Source: Candidatus Woesearchaeota archaeon | GTDB taxonomy: Archaea; Nanobdellota; Nanobdellia; Woesearchaeales; ARS49 | Direction of reading: 5' to 3' | Length of the DNA: 19,782 bases | Assembly: GCA_003694525.1 (NCBI GenBank) | Contig: RFLK01000066.1 | Span: 1-19,782, forward strand | Shown: one piece after another, positions 1-7,549 of the stretch | Layout: the number at the start of each line of letters is the position of its first letter | Position numbering within the stretch: position 1 is the first letter of the stretch | Translations under genes and position numbers: made by a program | The notes under the pieces: model-generated | Database searches by the model: none | The model's input: only the letters and a program-made list of their open reading frames with translations | What the model was told of the DNA's origin: nothing

Positions 1-1
1 G

Positions 2-313
2 CTCAAAGTATCAGAGAAAGTAGAAGAGCTTCGCAAAAAAGAAGCAGAGCTCAATACTGAAATAAACACCCGAAAAGAAGAAATCAGAAAACTACAGAAA
101 AAACTCGAAAAGCTACTCGCACAACTTACAGGAAAAATCCAAGAAGTAGAAAAACAAACAAGAAAAAGAGAAAAAGCCCAACAGCAGAAAAAACTGAGCG
201 AGAAGCAGGAAGAAGTCAGGGAAAAAATTGCAAGGGGCGACAAGCTCACAACAGAGGATCTTCTAGTCCTTCAAACAATGGAAGAGGCAGAGAGCTTTGG
301 AGAAGAAGAATAA
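2..313 (+). CDS. C-terminal part of a coiled-coil protein (COG1340-like?)
   Basis: The reading frame enters from the left edge and stops at TAA 311-313, so only the last 103 residues are visible. They are dominated by Lys, Glu, Arg, Gln and Leu in heptad-like spacing (for example VEELRKKEAEL and EEIRKLQKKLEKLL), which indicates a long coiled coil. The last 25 residues contain a short non-coiled motif, GDKLTTEDLLVLQ, followed by an acidic tail. That ending reminds me of archaeal coiled-coil proteins grouped as COG1340, whose biochemical role is not established; this is recollection, not a search. It converges on the HTH gene at 344-682 with a 30-base gap. The start and N-terminal domains lie outside the window. 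Confidence 0.8.
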   Translation, partial: LKVSEKVEELRKKEAELNTEINTRKEEIRKLQKKLEKLLAQLTGKIQEVEKQTRKREKAQQQKKLSEKQEEVREKIARGDKLTTEDLLVLQTMEEAESFGEEE

Positions 314-343
314 GCCCAGCCAGATCAGAGAGCGCATATAATT

Positions 344-682
344 CTATTCACGCTTGCAACTCAACTTCTCTAACTCTTCAAAAAACTCTCGAACACGCTC
401 ATCGCCCCGTGGAACAGCACGAGGGCCAAGCTTGTAATACTTCTTCTCAACAACAGAACCCCAAGAATACTCCCCCTTCTCCTCACGCACATCCGCAATT
501 GAAAGCTCGTTTAAAGCAACACCCTTGCGCAAATTGTAATATATGTTCTCGCGCGTGCAAGAAGGAAAAATCTCATTGTAAAACTTGTGAAGCTTGTAAC
601 CATAAAGCGGACCTGCAACATTCAAAATCTCGATTATGTTCTGCCTTATCTGAGATCTTGCAGGACGACCACGCGATGCCAT
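344..682 (-). CDS. Small winged-helix-type DNA-binding protein, 112 aa
   Basis: The protein begins MASRGRPARSQIRQNIIEIL. Its basic N terminus is followed by a helix and a short turn (GPLYGYKLHKFYNEIF), then CTRENIYYNLRKG, which looks like a recognition helix. The layout is that of PadR-like winged-helix proteins. A second conserved-looking block is GEYSWGSVVEKKYYKLG. I believe similar short proteins are common in DPANN archaea, with no known target. I chose the ATG at 680-682 over an upstream in-frame extension because the GRP-rich start is typical and a TATA box lies 23 to 30 bases upstream, which fits a leaderless transcript. It is last in the minus-strand ppsA-speD run and can be transcribed on its own. 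DNA binding is inferred. Confidence 0.8.
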   Translation of the reverse strand: MASRGRPARSQIRQNIIEILNVAGPLYGYKLHKFYNEIFPSCTRENIYYNLRKGVALNELSIADVREEKGEYSWGSVVEKKYYKLGPRAVPRGDERVREFFEELEKLSCKRE

Positions 683-704
683 AACACCAAAGTCTGCAAA
701 TGAG

Positions 705-712
705 CTTATAAA
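705..712 (-). promoter_or_regulatory. TATA box for the small HTH gene
   Basis: On the minus strand this reads TTTATAAG. Its centre is about 26 bases upstream of the ATG at 682, the spacing that places transcription start at or next to the start codon in archaea. Confidence 0.55.
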
Positions 713-746
713 AGTTTGTAAGCAAGAGAGCGCGCCAACTCCAAGA

Positions 747-1097
747 CTACCTTCTCTCAAAAACAGAATACTCAACACCCTCTGCCCTGAAGAACCTCTT
801 GGAAAAAAGAGCAGAAGACCTTGCATTAAAACGCCTGCAACTGAAAATATCTATGAACGCGCGAGAGCCCACCTCATCAAAATGCGCAGTTATGCTTGAC
901 GTCTCAATAAACTGCATAAGAGAATACCCTCTGAGCGACCCTTTACCAAACCTCTTGATATTGGCCCTGCCAACGCGCTTCATATCAATCCTCTCACACA
1001 ACTCGCGAACAAACCTGCGCAAAGCAGCAGGACTTCTTATCAAATCAGGATCACAACCCTTCAAATTTACACTAACACTGCGACCCCACCAAGTCAT
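747..1097 (-). CDS. speD: SpeD-family pyruvoyl-dependent decarboxylase proenzyme
   Basis: This is a 116-residue protein of the short archaeal/bacterial S-adenosylmethionine decarboxylase (SpeD) fold. The family self-cleaves at a serine that becomes the pyruvoyl cofactor, and classically makes decarboxylated AdoMet for polyamine synthesis. The segment ETSSITAHF aligns with the family's ESHLTIH block. Ser67 is then the cleavage and pyruvoyl serine, His72 the processing histidine five residues later, and Cys87 in DIFSC the catalytic acid. N-terminal LKGCDP matches the usual GCD block. The family's HTWPE substrate loop is replaced by HFDEV, so the substrate may not be AdoMet. The start ATG overlaps the upstream stop as ATGA and has a GAGGTG Shine-Dalgarno at 1103-1108. 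The fold is secure; the substrate is open. Confidence 0.85.
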   Translation of the reverse strand: MTWWGRSVSVNLKGCDPDLIRSPAALRRFVRELCERIDMKRVGRANIKRFGKGSLRGYSLMQFIETSSITAHFDEVGSRAFIDIFSCRRFNARSSALFSKRFFRAEGVEYSVFERR

Positions 1098-1588
1098 CCC
1101 AACACCTCAAAAAGCTCATTCTCCTCAACAAGCAACCTTACAATGTGCTTTACAAGAGCCCTGTAATGCTTTGAAGCATTCGCAAAAGCAACCTTGCGAT
1201 CCTTTGCCTTGTGAAAGTTCTGAGCTATAACCCTCAAAGCATCCAAATCGCCGTGGATCAGAGACACTGAATCCTCCATTTCGTGCAAAGGCCTCTCGAT
1301 GCCCTTAAACTCAACACTCTCATAAGAGAGAAGAAGAACACCCAAATCCTTCTTCACCTCGTGAATGAGATCCTCAACCCTCGTGCAAGCATCTGCAAGC
1401 CTTTTACCCGCAACCTGCGCTGCTGCAAGCTCCACAGCACTTTTTGCCAGAACAAAATCGCTCAAATCCAAAACTCCCTGGGCCAGCTCCCTTACAAGCT
1501 CGCTAACCTTCCTCTCATCACGAAAGAGCTTTGAGAGCTCAGCGCTTTCGCTTCCCTTTCGACCCAGCCTTAGACCTTGTCCTGACAT
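1094..1588 (-). CDS. Helical protein of unknown function between ppsA and speD
   Basis: I do not recognise this 164-residue protein. After a basic, low-complexity N terminus (about residues 1-14) it is almost entirely predicted helix, rich in Leu, Ala, Val, Glu and Lys. It has no Cys motif, signal peptide or membrane span. Blocks such as DLIHEVKKDLGVLLLSYESVEF and HYRALVKHIVRLLVEENELFEVL resemble a helical bundle. The only early ATG, at 1586-1588, lies inside the ppsA reading frame, so the first 16 codons are dual-coding. A non-ATG start further in cannot be excluded. Its stop forms an ATGA overlap with speD, so the two are probably translated together. Position suggests a role linked to PEP synthase or the decarboxylase, but that is only context. 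Confidence 0.7.
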   Translation of the reverse strand: MSGQGLRLGRKGSESAELSKLFRDERKVSELVRELAQGVLDLSDFVLAKSAVELAAAQVAGKRLADACTRVEDLIHEVKKDLGVLLLSYESVEFKGIERPLHEMEDSVSLIHGDLDALRVIAQNFHKAKDRKVAFANASKHYRALVKHIVRLLVEENELFEVLG

Positions 1589-4130
1589 TGCCTTTTGATG
1601 CTCTCCTCTTTTTGACTGCCTTTTTCTTTGCAGACTTTCGTGCTTTTACTTTTTTCTTTGCTGTCTTCTTTGCACTGGTGTACCACTTTTGAGAATTAAC
1701 CCTTGATGCAACCCTTTTCAACAAGCCTTCCGACTTTCTCTCGTGCTTTGAAATAATCATCGACGTCTCAATGACCGCATCCGGACTCAAACTTATGCTG
1801 TCAATTCCACAATCGACCAGGAAAGTTGCAAACTCAGGATAAGTTGAAGGAGCATCACCGCAAATTCCAATCTTCCTCCCATACTCCTTTGCTGTCGCTA
1901 TCACGCTTGAAATCAAACGCTTTACAGCCTCATTCCGCTCATCGTAAATGTGAGCCACAAGCTCGCTGTCACGATCAACAGCAAGAGTCAGCTGAGTGAG
2001 ATCATTTGACCCTATGCTAAAACCATCAAACACCTCGCAAAACTTGTCGGCGAGAATCACATTGCTTGGAACCTCGCACATAACAAAAACCTCAAGCCCT
2101 CCCTTGCCCTTTACAAGACCATTGCGCTTCATCTCAGCAAGAACTCTTTGCCCTTCCTCAGGAGTTCTGCAAACAGGAACCATAACCTTCAAGTTCTTCA
2201 AGCCGAACTCGTCGCGAACCTTCTTTATGGCCTTGCACTCAAGAGCAAACGCGTCCTTGTAGGCTTTGCTATAATATCTTGAAGCACCCCTCCAACCTAT
2301 CATAGGATTCTCCTCTTCAGGCTCAAAGCCGGCGCCACCTATCAAATTCCTATACTCATTGGACTTGAAATCAGAAAAACGCAAAATCACCGGCCTTGGA
2401 TAGAACGCGGCAGATATCAAAGCAACACCGTGCGCGAGCTTGTCAATAAAAAACTGAGACTTGTCATCATAGCCGGAAGAGACAGCATCAATCTTCTCCT
2501 TTGAAACGTCATCAAGCTTGTCATAATTGAGCAATGCGAGAGGGTGCGCCTTTATGAACTCATTGACGATGAACTCCTCGCGCGCAAGACCCACACCATC
2601 GCACGGCAAAAAGCTCGCCTCAAAAGCCCTATCAGGATCTCCTATGTTAACCATAATCTTCGTCCTCGGCTTTGGAATATCCTTCAAATCAACAGAATCC
2701 ACCTTGAACTTCAAAAAGCCCCTGTAAACTTTGCCAACCTCTCCTTCTGCGCAAGACACTGTAACCTTATCCCCAGTACGTACCTTCTGAGTTGCATCGT
2801 TTGTCCCCACAATGCAAGGAATTCCAAGCTCCCGACTCACAATTGCAGCGTGACTTGTCCTGCCCCCCCTGTTTGTCACAATAGCACTTGCAACCCTCAT
2901 AATAGGAACCCAGTCAGGATCAGTCATCTCAGTTACCAAAACCTCACCAGGCCTGAACTTTCTAATATCCCTAACATCTTTGATAACGTGAGCAGACCCT
3001 TGACCTATCATCTTTCCAACACTCTTACCAGTAACTATAACCTCGCCCTTCTCAAGCAACCTGTACCTCTCGAGAACAGAGCGCTTCTTTCTGACCTGAA
3101 CGCTCTCAGGACGAGCCTGAACCACAAAAAGCTCGTGAGTCTTGCCATCCTTTGCCCACTCAACATCCATAGGCATCCAGCGACCGCTCTCCTTGCTATA
3201 ATGGTCCTCAATCGTTATAGCCCATTGCGCAAGAGTTAAAACCTCCTCATCAGACAAGCAAAAACGCTCGCGCTCCTCTACAGGAGTGTTAACCTTCTTT
3301 ATCGGCCTTGTGCCCTCCTGAGAATAAATTATCTTAGTCTCCTTCTCACCAAGCCTCTTGTCAATTATGGGCTTGTAGCCCTTGAGAAGCGTGGGCTTGA
3401 ACACGTACCATTCATCAGGATTTACCGCCCCTTGAACAACATTCTCACCAAGACCATAACTTCCAGTTATGAAAACAACATTGGGAAAACCAGTTTCAGT
3501 ATCAAGAGTGAAAAGAACGCCCGCACTTGCAAGATCAGAGCGCACCATCCTCTGAACACCAATTGACAAATAAACCTCAAAATGATTGAAATTTTTCTCC
3601 TCGCGATATGCTATAGCCCTGTTTGTGAACAAAGAGGCGAAACAACGCTTGCAAGAATCAAGAAGGTCGTGAACTCCCCTAACATTGAGAAAAGTCTCCT
3701 GCTGTCCTGCAAAACTCGCCTCTGGAAGATCCTCTGCAGTTGCACTTGAGCGAACAGCAACATCAAGATTCTTCCTGCCAGCCTCTTTGCTCAACTCATA
3801 ATAGGCCTGAGTTATTGCAACCCTCAAATCCGGCGGAAAATCGCAATGCAAAATTATCTCCCTTGCCCTCTGACCCGCCCTTGCAAGCTGACTTATATTG
3901 CGGACATCAAGCCCCTTTAGCGCTTTCTTAAGCTTGGGCATGGCCTCAGACTGCTCGAGAAAATACCTGTACGCGTGAGCAGTTATCGCAAAACCATTTG
4001 GAACCTTGACTCCTTTTCTTGTAAGCTTGCGATACATCTCACCAAGAGATGCGTTCTTTCCTCCAACAAGAGGAACATCCTTTATACCTATCTCATTAAA
4101 CCAAAGAATGAACTTATTGTCTCGTCTCAT
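1539..4130 (-). CDS. ppsA: Phosphoenolpyruvate synthase with a basic C-terminal tail
   Basis: Pyruvate, water dikinase makes PEP from pyruvate and ATP, feeding gluconeogenesis in the cytoplasm. Three parts are visible in this 863-residue protein. The first is an N-terminal ATP-grasp domain starting VGGKNASLGEM, with RSSATAEDLPEASFAGQQ. The second is the phosphohistidine domain with GGRTSHAAIVSRELGIP, in which His427 carries the phosphate. The third is a C-terminal TIM-barrel domain with FSIGSNDLTQLTLAVDRD and the catalytic cysteine in ICGDAPS (Cys757). The start at 4130 is preceded by GAGAGGTG seven bases upstream; a longer in-frame extension lacks this. The last 45 residues or so (about 819-863) are almost pure Lys, Arg, Ala and Ser, absent from ordinary PpsA. 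The 3' end overlaps the next gene by 50 bases. Confidence 0.97.
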   Translation of the reverse strand: MRRDNKFILWFNEIGIKDVPLVGGKNASLGEMYRKLTRKGVKVPNGFAITAHAYRYFLEQSEAMPKLKKALKGLDVRNISQLARAGQRAREIILHCDFPPDLRVAITQAYYELSKEAGRKNLDVAVRSSATAEDLPEASFAGQQETFLNVRGVHDLLDSCKRCFASLFTNRAIAYREEKNFNHFEVYLSIGVQRMVRSDLASAGVLFTLDTETGFPNVVFITGSYGLGENVVQGAVNPDEWYVFKPTLLKGYKPIIDKRLGEKETKIIYSQEGTRPIKKVNTPVEERERFCLSDEEVLTLAQWAITIEDHYSKESGRWMPMDVEWAKDGKTHELFVVQARPESVQVRKKRSVLERYRLLEKGEVIVTGKSVGKMIGQGSAHVIKDVRDIRKFRPGEVLVTEMTDPDWVPIMRVASAIVTNRGGRTSHAAIVSRELGIPCIVGTNDATQKVRTGDKVTVSCAEGEVGKVYRGFLKFKVDSVDLKDIPKPRTKIMVNIGDPDRAFEASFLPCDGVGLAREEFIVNEFIKAHPLALLNYDKLDDVSKEKIDAVSSGYDDKSQFFIDKLAHGVALISAAFYPRPVILRFSDFKSNEYRNLIGGAGFEPEEENPMIGWRGASRYYSKAYKDAFALECKAIKKVRDEFGLKNLKVMVPVCRTPEEGQRVLAEMKRNGLVKGKGGLEVFVMCEVPSNVILADKFCEVFDGFSIGSNDLTQLTLAVDRDSELVAHIYDERNEAVKRLISSVIATAKEYGRKIGICGDAPSTYPEFATFLVDCGIDSISLSPDAVIETSMIISKHERKSEGLLKRVASRVNSQKWYTSAKKTAKKKVKARKSAKKKAVKKRRASKGNVRTRSKAGSKGKRKR

Positions 4131-4163
4131 CGCACCTCTCTTTAAACACACTAATAAAACAGC

Positions 4164-4173
4164 ATATATAAAC
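4164..4173 (-). promoter_or_regulatory. TATA box of ppsA
   Basis: The minus strand reads TTTATATATG. Its centre lies about 38 bases before the ppsA ATG, which predicts a leader of about 12 nt, just long enough for the GAGAGGTG Shine-Dalgarno at 4132-4139. Confidence 0.6.
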
Positions 4174-4262
4174 ATTGTGCATTAGAGCGCAACAACAGTT
4201 TGAAACAAAAAAATACTCTCTGATCAAATCGATGTTAATCTTAGAGATAAAAGAGACAAGAT

Positions 4263-4309
4263 AAAAAAAATCAGAAAAAAATCAATTTGCAATCATTTTG
4301 CAATCATTT
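4263..4309 (-). terminator. Poly-T terminator region of the cca-nurA cluster
   Basis: Right after the stop of the small membrane protein the minus strand carries T runs at 4281-4275 (7 T) and 4270-4263 (8 T), typical of archaeal intrinsic termination. Two direct copies of GCAATCATTT (+ strand, 4289-4298 and 4300-4309) sit at the gene end. I see no strong hairpin, as expected for archaea. The stretch from here to 4163 contains nothing else I can name. Confidence 0.55.
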
Positions 4310-4657
4310 CTCGCTTGCAAGCTTCCAAATAGACGTGAAAGCAACCAAAAGAGTTGCAGGAAACACAAACGTCACAATATTCCCCAAAATCACGGAGAGC
4401 AAAACTCCAAGGGAAATTATGTCAGCTGCAGCATCCGCCGCTATAACAAGAGCAACAGATGCAACAAGAAACGCCTGAGTCTCCTTTGCCGTAATATTCA
4501 AAAGACCCACAAGCAAACCCAGCAGTGCGAGAATCAACGTGACCTTGGGCGTTTGCAGTTGAGGAACAAATCCTGCAATTGTTGCAAGCAACACGCCAAT
4601 CAGAAAAGCCCAATGGCCAACATTGGAATCTCTTGACCGCTTTTGTCTTTTTGCCAT
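4304..4657 (-). CDS. Conserved small integral membrane protein, 117 aa
   Basis: The protein starts MAKRQKRSRDSNVGHWAF and then has about four hydrophobic segments (roughly residues 14-30, 38-54, 62-82 and 85-108). These are separated by short polar turns such as the NITAKET loop. A basic N terminus and short loops suggest an inner-membrane protein with little outside the bilayer. I recall very similar sequences from other DPANN genomes, always uncharacterised, so I give no function. I chose the ATG at 4655-4657 because a TATA box lies 27 bases upstream, giving a leaderless message; an upstream in-frame ATG would fall between the two. It is the last gene downstream of nurA, separated from it by 46 bases. 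Confidence 0.8.
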   Translation of the reverse strand: MAKRQKRSRDSNVGHWAFLIGVLLATIAGFVPQLQTPKVTLILALLGLLVGLLNITAKETQAFLVASVALVIAADAAADIISLGVLLSVILGNIVTFVFPATLLVAFTSIWKLASEK

Positions 4658-4680
4658 AACATCAAATAAAAATTGCACGC

Positions 4681-4688
4681 ATAAAAAG
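4681..4688 (-). promoter_or_regulatory. TATA box of the small membrane protein gene
   Basis: The minus strand reads CTTTTTAT, centred 27 bases before the ATG at 4657. It lies in the short gap after nurA, so this gene probably has its own promoter as well as read-through. Confidence 0.5.
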
Positions 4689-4703
4689 ATGTGTTACCAC
4701 TCA

Positions 4704-5669
4704 TTAGAGCTTATTTAAAATGTCGTGAGCGTTCAAACAAGACTCCCAAGAAGAAAACCTCTCCCGCGTTACAAGAGCAAAATGCGCACGCAAAGAAGAA
4801 GCCTCACGCATTGTAACCTGTGCAAACTTGTCAGCATCTGCCAGCCCGTAAGGATAACCCAGAAAAGAAGGGTCTGACGCGTTTGCAACAAGAGCAGACC
4901 ACACCTTATTATCATCAGAACGCCTTGAAATCAAGTCACAGCGAAAAATGTGGTTTGAGCGAGAATGAAGCTTCAAGAACACAATATTTGCCCCAACATC
5001 ATACACCCAAGCACCCTCAGGCGCAATAGAATCAAGCGCGACTTGAGCAGACACTCCCTTGTCTGTCAAAAGACGGGACGACTTTGAGAGCCCGAGAGCA
5101 AAAAGACTGCTGGAGTTTGCAAACCTCAAAATATTGCCAAGAGCGTCAGATAAAACCTCATTGTCAGCCTCAAGATCACCATCACGAACAACAATTCCAG
5201 AACTTATTGACGAGAGCTCTGAGGCGCAAGTCTCAAATTCGACAAGCTTTCGCACAACCCCAAGAACAGATGACGCAGTTGCAGGCCTGCCGTTAGAAGA
5301 GATTGAAGGCGATAGAGGGTTCACTGACAACTCCCTTAAAACATCTCCATTGCGAGAGAGAAAAACAACAGAATACTCCCAAGAGCCATCCTTTGATCTT
5401 GGAGAGATCACAACAAACCACTCCCGCCTATCAAAAGAAGCCCTCTTATTATTTACGTAATGAACAACACACAAGCGCAAAAGAGATACGCTTGCGTGAG
5501 ACGAGCTGAGAATATCACCGGATCCGCTGTCAACAAAAACAAGACGGTCCTCGCACGCAGGAGAGATATTGGAAAAAGCACCCTTATTCAAAGGCAAACG
5601 CTCAGGGCCCACAATAGCAGAGCCAACATCAGAGTCCAAAAGATCCGCTATACGCTCAAAAGCACGCAT
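4704..5669 (-). CDS. nurA: NurA-domain nuclease
   Basis: NurA is a Mn-dependent nuclease that acts with the HerA ATPase to resect DNA ends in archaeal double-strand break repair. This 321-residue protein shows the family's landmarks. A first metal aspartate sits in VFVDSGSGDIL (Asp47) and a second acidic strand in GIVVRDGDLEAD (Asp163). There is a GLSKSSRLLTDKG block, then a strand with Lys-Leu-His, and the C-terminal GYPYGLADADKFAQVT block. Many NurA proteins have a histidine in that last block (from memory, Leu-x-x-Ala-His); here it reads Ala-Asp-Ala-Asp. Overall similarity is low, so this is a divergent member. The ATG at 5669 follows GGGGTGGAG immediately upstream, which decides the start. 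HerA is not in the window. Confidence 0.75.
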   Translation of the reverse strand: MRAFERIADLLDSDVGSAIVGPERLPLNKGAFSNISPACEDRLVFVDSGSGDILSSSHASVSLLRLCVVHYVNNKRASFDRREWFVVISPRSKDGSWEYSVVFLSRNGDVLRELSVNPLSPSISSNGRPATASSVLGVVRKLVEFETCASELSSISSGIVVRDGDLEADNEVLSDALGNILRFANSSSLFALGLSKSSRLLTDKGVSAQVALDSIAPEGAWVYDVGANIVFLKLHSRSNHIFRCDLISRRSDDNKVWSALVANASDPSFLGYPYGLADADKFAQVTMREASSLRAHFALVTRERFSSWESCLNAHDILNKL

Positions 5670-5721
5670 AACTCCACCCCGCATCAATAAATTCCATAAC
5701 ACCTCAACCCTAAAGTTCAAA

Positions 5722-6183
5722 TCATAAAAACATATTGGTTAGAGCAAGCCCCCCTGCAGAGAGAACAGACACCAGAACACCAGCAATAAAAACTCCGAGC
5801 GAGACCGCAACTATAGTCCTGAACCTTCCAAGCCCGAAAAACCAGCCAACAAGAGTCGCAGAATAAGCACCAGTTCCAGGAAGAGGAACAGCAGTTAGAA
5901 GAGTCAAACCCAAAACGCCATAACGCTCAACATAGCGCTCAGACTTAGACCTTACCCGCTCCATAACCCTATCAAAATTAGCCCTGTAACCATCAACATG
6001 CAAAAAGCGATAGTGAACAAACTCAAGAAACACGAAAACTGCAGGCGCTACAAGCATATTTGCAGAGACGCACAAGACAAAAGCCACAAAAGGAGAATAG
6101 CCAAGCGCAAGGGCTGCAGGAATTCCCGCCCTCAACTCCACAAAAGGGGACATACTCAACAAAACAGGCCACAGCCAACTCAT
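5722..6183 (-). CDS. Small multi-drug export family membrane protein (COG2426)
   Basis: This 153-residue integral membrane protein has the two signature blocks of the Sm_multidrug_ex family (PF06695). They are SPFVELRAGIPAALALG near the N terminus and AVPLPGTGAYSATLVGWFFGL near residue 100. About four hydrophobic segments flank a central basic, soluble stretch (residues 60-90, RANFDRVMERVRSKSERYVERYG). Despite the name, transport has hardly been tested in this family; the repeated Pro and Gly re-entrant-looking blocks resemble the DedA/VTT superfamily. Its ATG overlaps the cca stop as ATGA. A very strong Shine-Dalgarno, AAGGAGGTG (6189-6197), lies inside the end of cca, so the two are translationally coupled. 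Confidence 0.88.
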   Translation of the reverse strand: MSWLWPVLLSMSPFVELRAGIPAALALGYSPFVAFVLCVSANMLVAPAVFVFLEFVHYRFLHVDGYRANFDRVMERVRSKSERYVERYGVLGLTLLTAVPLPGTGAYSATLVGWFFGLGRFRTIVAVSLGVFIAGVLVSVLSAGGLALTNMFL

Positions 6184-7406
6184 AATAACACCTCCTTGAC
6201 GCGAGAGCGCACATACTCATCAGCAAGAGCAGATCTTAACACATCCTCAGCACTTGTCAAATCACGCTCAACTCTTGCAGCAATGCGCGAACCCCTTACG
6301 AATGTATCCTTGTGCGCCCTTTTGAAACGCTCAACAGCGCCCGCAAGCCCTAAAGGCGGCCCAAGCCTTACAAAGCTCTTGGGCAATTTCCTCTTCTTCA
6401 AAACGAAAAACCACTCGCCTCTGCTCTTCCTATCCCACTCCCAAAGCGCATCAACCACCCCAAAATCGGAGAGCGCAGACCTTACATAATTGAAAGCTGA
6501 GACAAACTTTGCACCCGCAACATCCTCTTTAGCATCCAAGGTCTTGACCTCAACCCTTATCAGATGCCCCTTTTCTGCAAGACTCTTGCAATCAACAGAA
6601 CGCTCCTCAAAAAAATCAACACTAGGATTCTTTAGAAACTCCCTTGCTGCAACCTTGAACCTTTCGAAATTATCCTCCGATAAAGCCGCTGCTGCATTGC
6701 GCTCGGGCTGGACAGGATCAACAACTACAAGAGGGCTTTCAAGCTTGCTCTTATTCATCATAAGAAGAGCCCTGCCCTTGTACACATTATTGAAATCAAC
6801 AACAACCTTGGGCTTCCACCTCGATGCTGCCTTCAAGAGCGGAATGAACCCCTTATAGTGAATAGTCAAAATATCGACAACGTGGCCTGAAAAACCCCTA
6901 ATATAACTCTCAGCACCATAACAGCGAGCCGCCTTGCAAAACTGCTTTGTCAGACGAATATCCCCCTTCAACCCCTTGCCGTGCTCATTCACCCAATCCA
7001 CGTGCCAAGGAGAAAAATCAGTCACATTCTCAGCCTGCTCGGGCTTTTTGATGTCAAGAACAGGCACTATCTCAAAACGTATGTTGTTGCGAACCCAAAA
7101 ATAATCCCTGCTCCCGTGAACACGCTCGGGGCTAAATCCCTCCAATGCCTTTTCAAGCAACCCACTCAAATCATCACCCTTATGGCTTAAAGCGAACTTT
7201 GCAAAAATGTCAACGTCGTGATCTTGCTTGAGCCAAGTATCCTTTGCATAACTGCCCCCAACAACTGCCTTCGCCCTTGCAACCTTTCCAAGAGCGCTGT
7301 TAAGCTTTTTCAAAAAAGCTGAAACTTCCCGCAGAACGTTCTCCCTCTCCTGCCTGCCAGGAGTTATACGTTCAAGAACCTCACTTAGAATGGGCTTGTA
7401 GCGCAT
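6180..7406 (-). CDS. cca: Archaeal CCA-adding enzyme (class I tRNA nucleotidyltransferase)
   Basis: This enzyme adds C, C and A to tRNA 3' ends from CTP and ATP without a nucleic acid template. The protein is 408 residues (family usually about 430-450). The nucleotidyltransferase head has GGSYAKDTWLKQDHDVDIF with the metal pair Asp64 and Asp66. The third carboxylate appears to be Glu112 in RFEIVPVLD, where other archaeal enzymes usually have Asp. The body contains HVDWVNEH and then DIRLTKQFCKAARCYGAES followed by GFSGHVVDIL, as in other archaeal CCA enzymes. I use the ATG at 7404-7406: a TATA box lies 27 bases upstream, and the extra upstream frame is a hydrophobic non-conserved run. It leads the minus-strand cluster cca, membrane protein, nurA. 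The tRNA in this window lacks an encoded CCA, so it needs this activity. Confidence 0.95.
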   Translation of the reverse strand: MRYKPILSEVLERITPGRQERENVLREVSAFLKKLNSALGKVARAKAVVGGSYAKDTWLKQDHDVDIFAKFALSHKGDDLSGLLEKALEGFSPERVHGSRDYFWVRNNIRFEIVPVLDIKKPEQAENVTDFSPWHVDWVNEHGKGLKGDIRLTKQFCKAARCYGAESYIRGFSGHVVDILTIHYKGFIPLLKAASRWKPKVVVDFNNVYKGRALLMMNKSKLESPLVVVDPVQPERNAAAALSEDNFERFKVAAREFLKNPSVDFFEERSVDCKSLAEKGHLIRVEVKTLDAKEDVAGAKFVSAFNYVRSALSDFGVVDALWEWDRKSRGEWFFVLKKRKLPKSFVRLGPPLGLAGAVERFKRAHKDTFVRGSRIAARVERDLTSAEDVLRSALADEYVRSRVKEVLL

Positions 7407-7428
7407 AATCGCAAGAATTACCCACTGC

Positions 7429-7437
7429 TTAAAAATA
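7429..7437 (-). promoter_or_regulatory. TATA box of cca
   Basis: The minus strand reads TATTTTTAA, centred about 27 bases from the cca ATG, which predicts a leaderless message. Confidence 0.55.
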
Positions 7438-7452
7438 TTGGCGTGCAGAACA

Positions 7453-7460
7453 CTTATAAA
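7453..7460 (+). promoter_or_regulatory. Possible TATA box of the antiporter gene
   Basis: The + strand reads CTTATAAA in the divergent gap. It would give a leader of about 67 nt before the ATG at 7550. No better-spaced element is visible, so this is the best candidate only. The 143-base gap 7407-7549 holds only these two divergent promoters. Confidence 0.35.
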
Positions 7461-7549
7461 CAGACCACGCTTAACAGAATACAAAAAAAGAGGAAAAAGA
7501 AAGCGACCGGCAAAACTGGGAGCCTGAAAGGCAAACTTGAATAGAAAAC

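Noticed and set aside
2544..3239. A 231-codon plus-strand frame inside ppsA
   Set aside because: Composition is the complement of a strongly conserved PEP synthase; no domain, Shine-Dalgarno or promoter supports it.
4131..4175. A 15-residue N-terminal extension of PEP synthase
   Set aside because: The ATG at 4130 has a good Shine-Dalgarno, while the extension runs through the TATA box itself.
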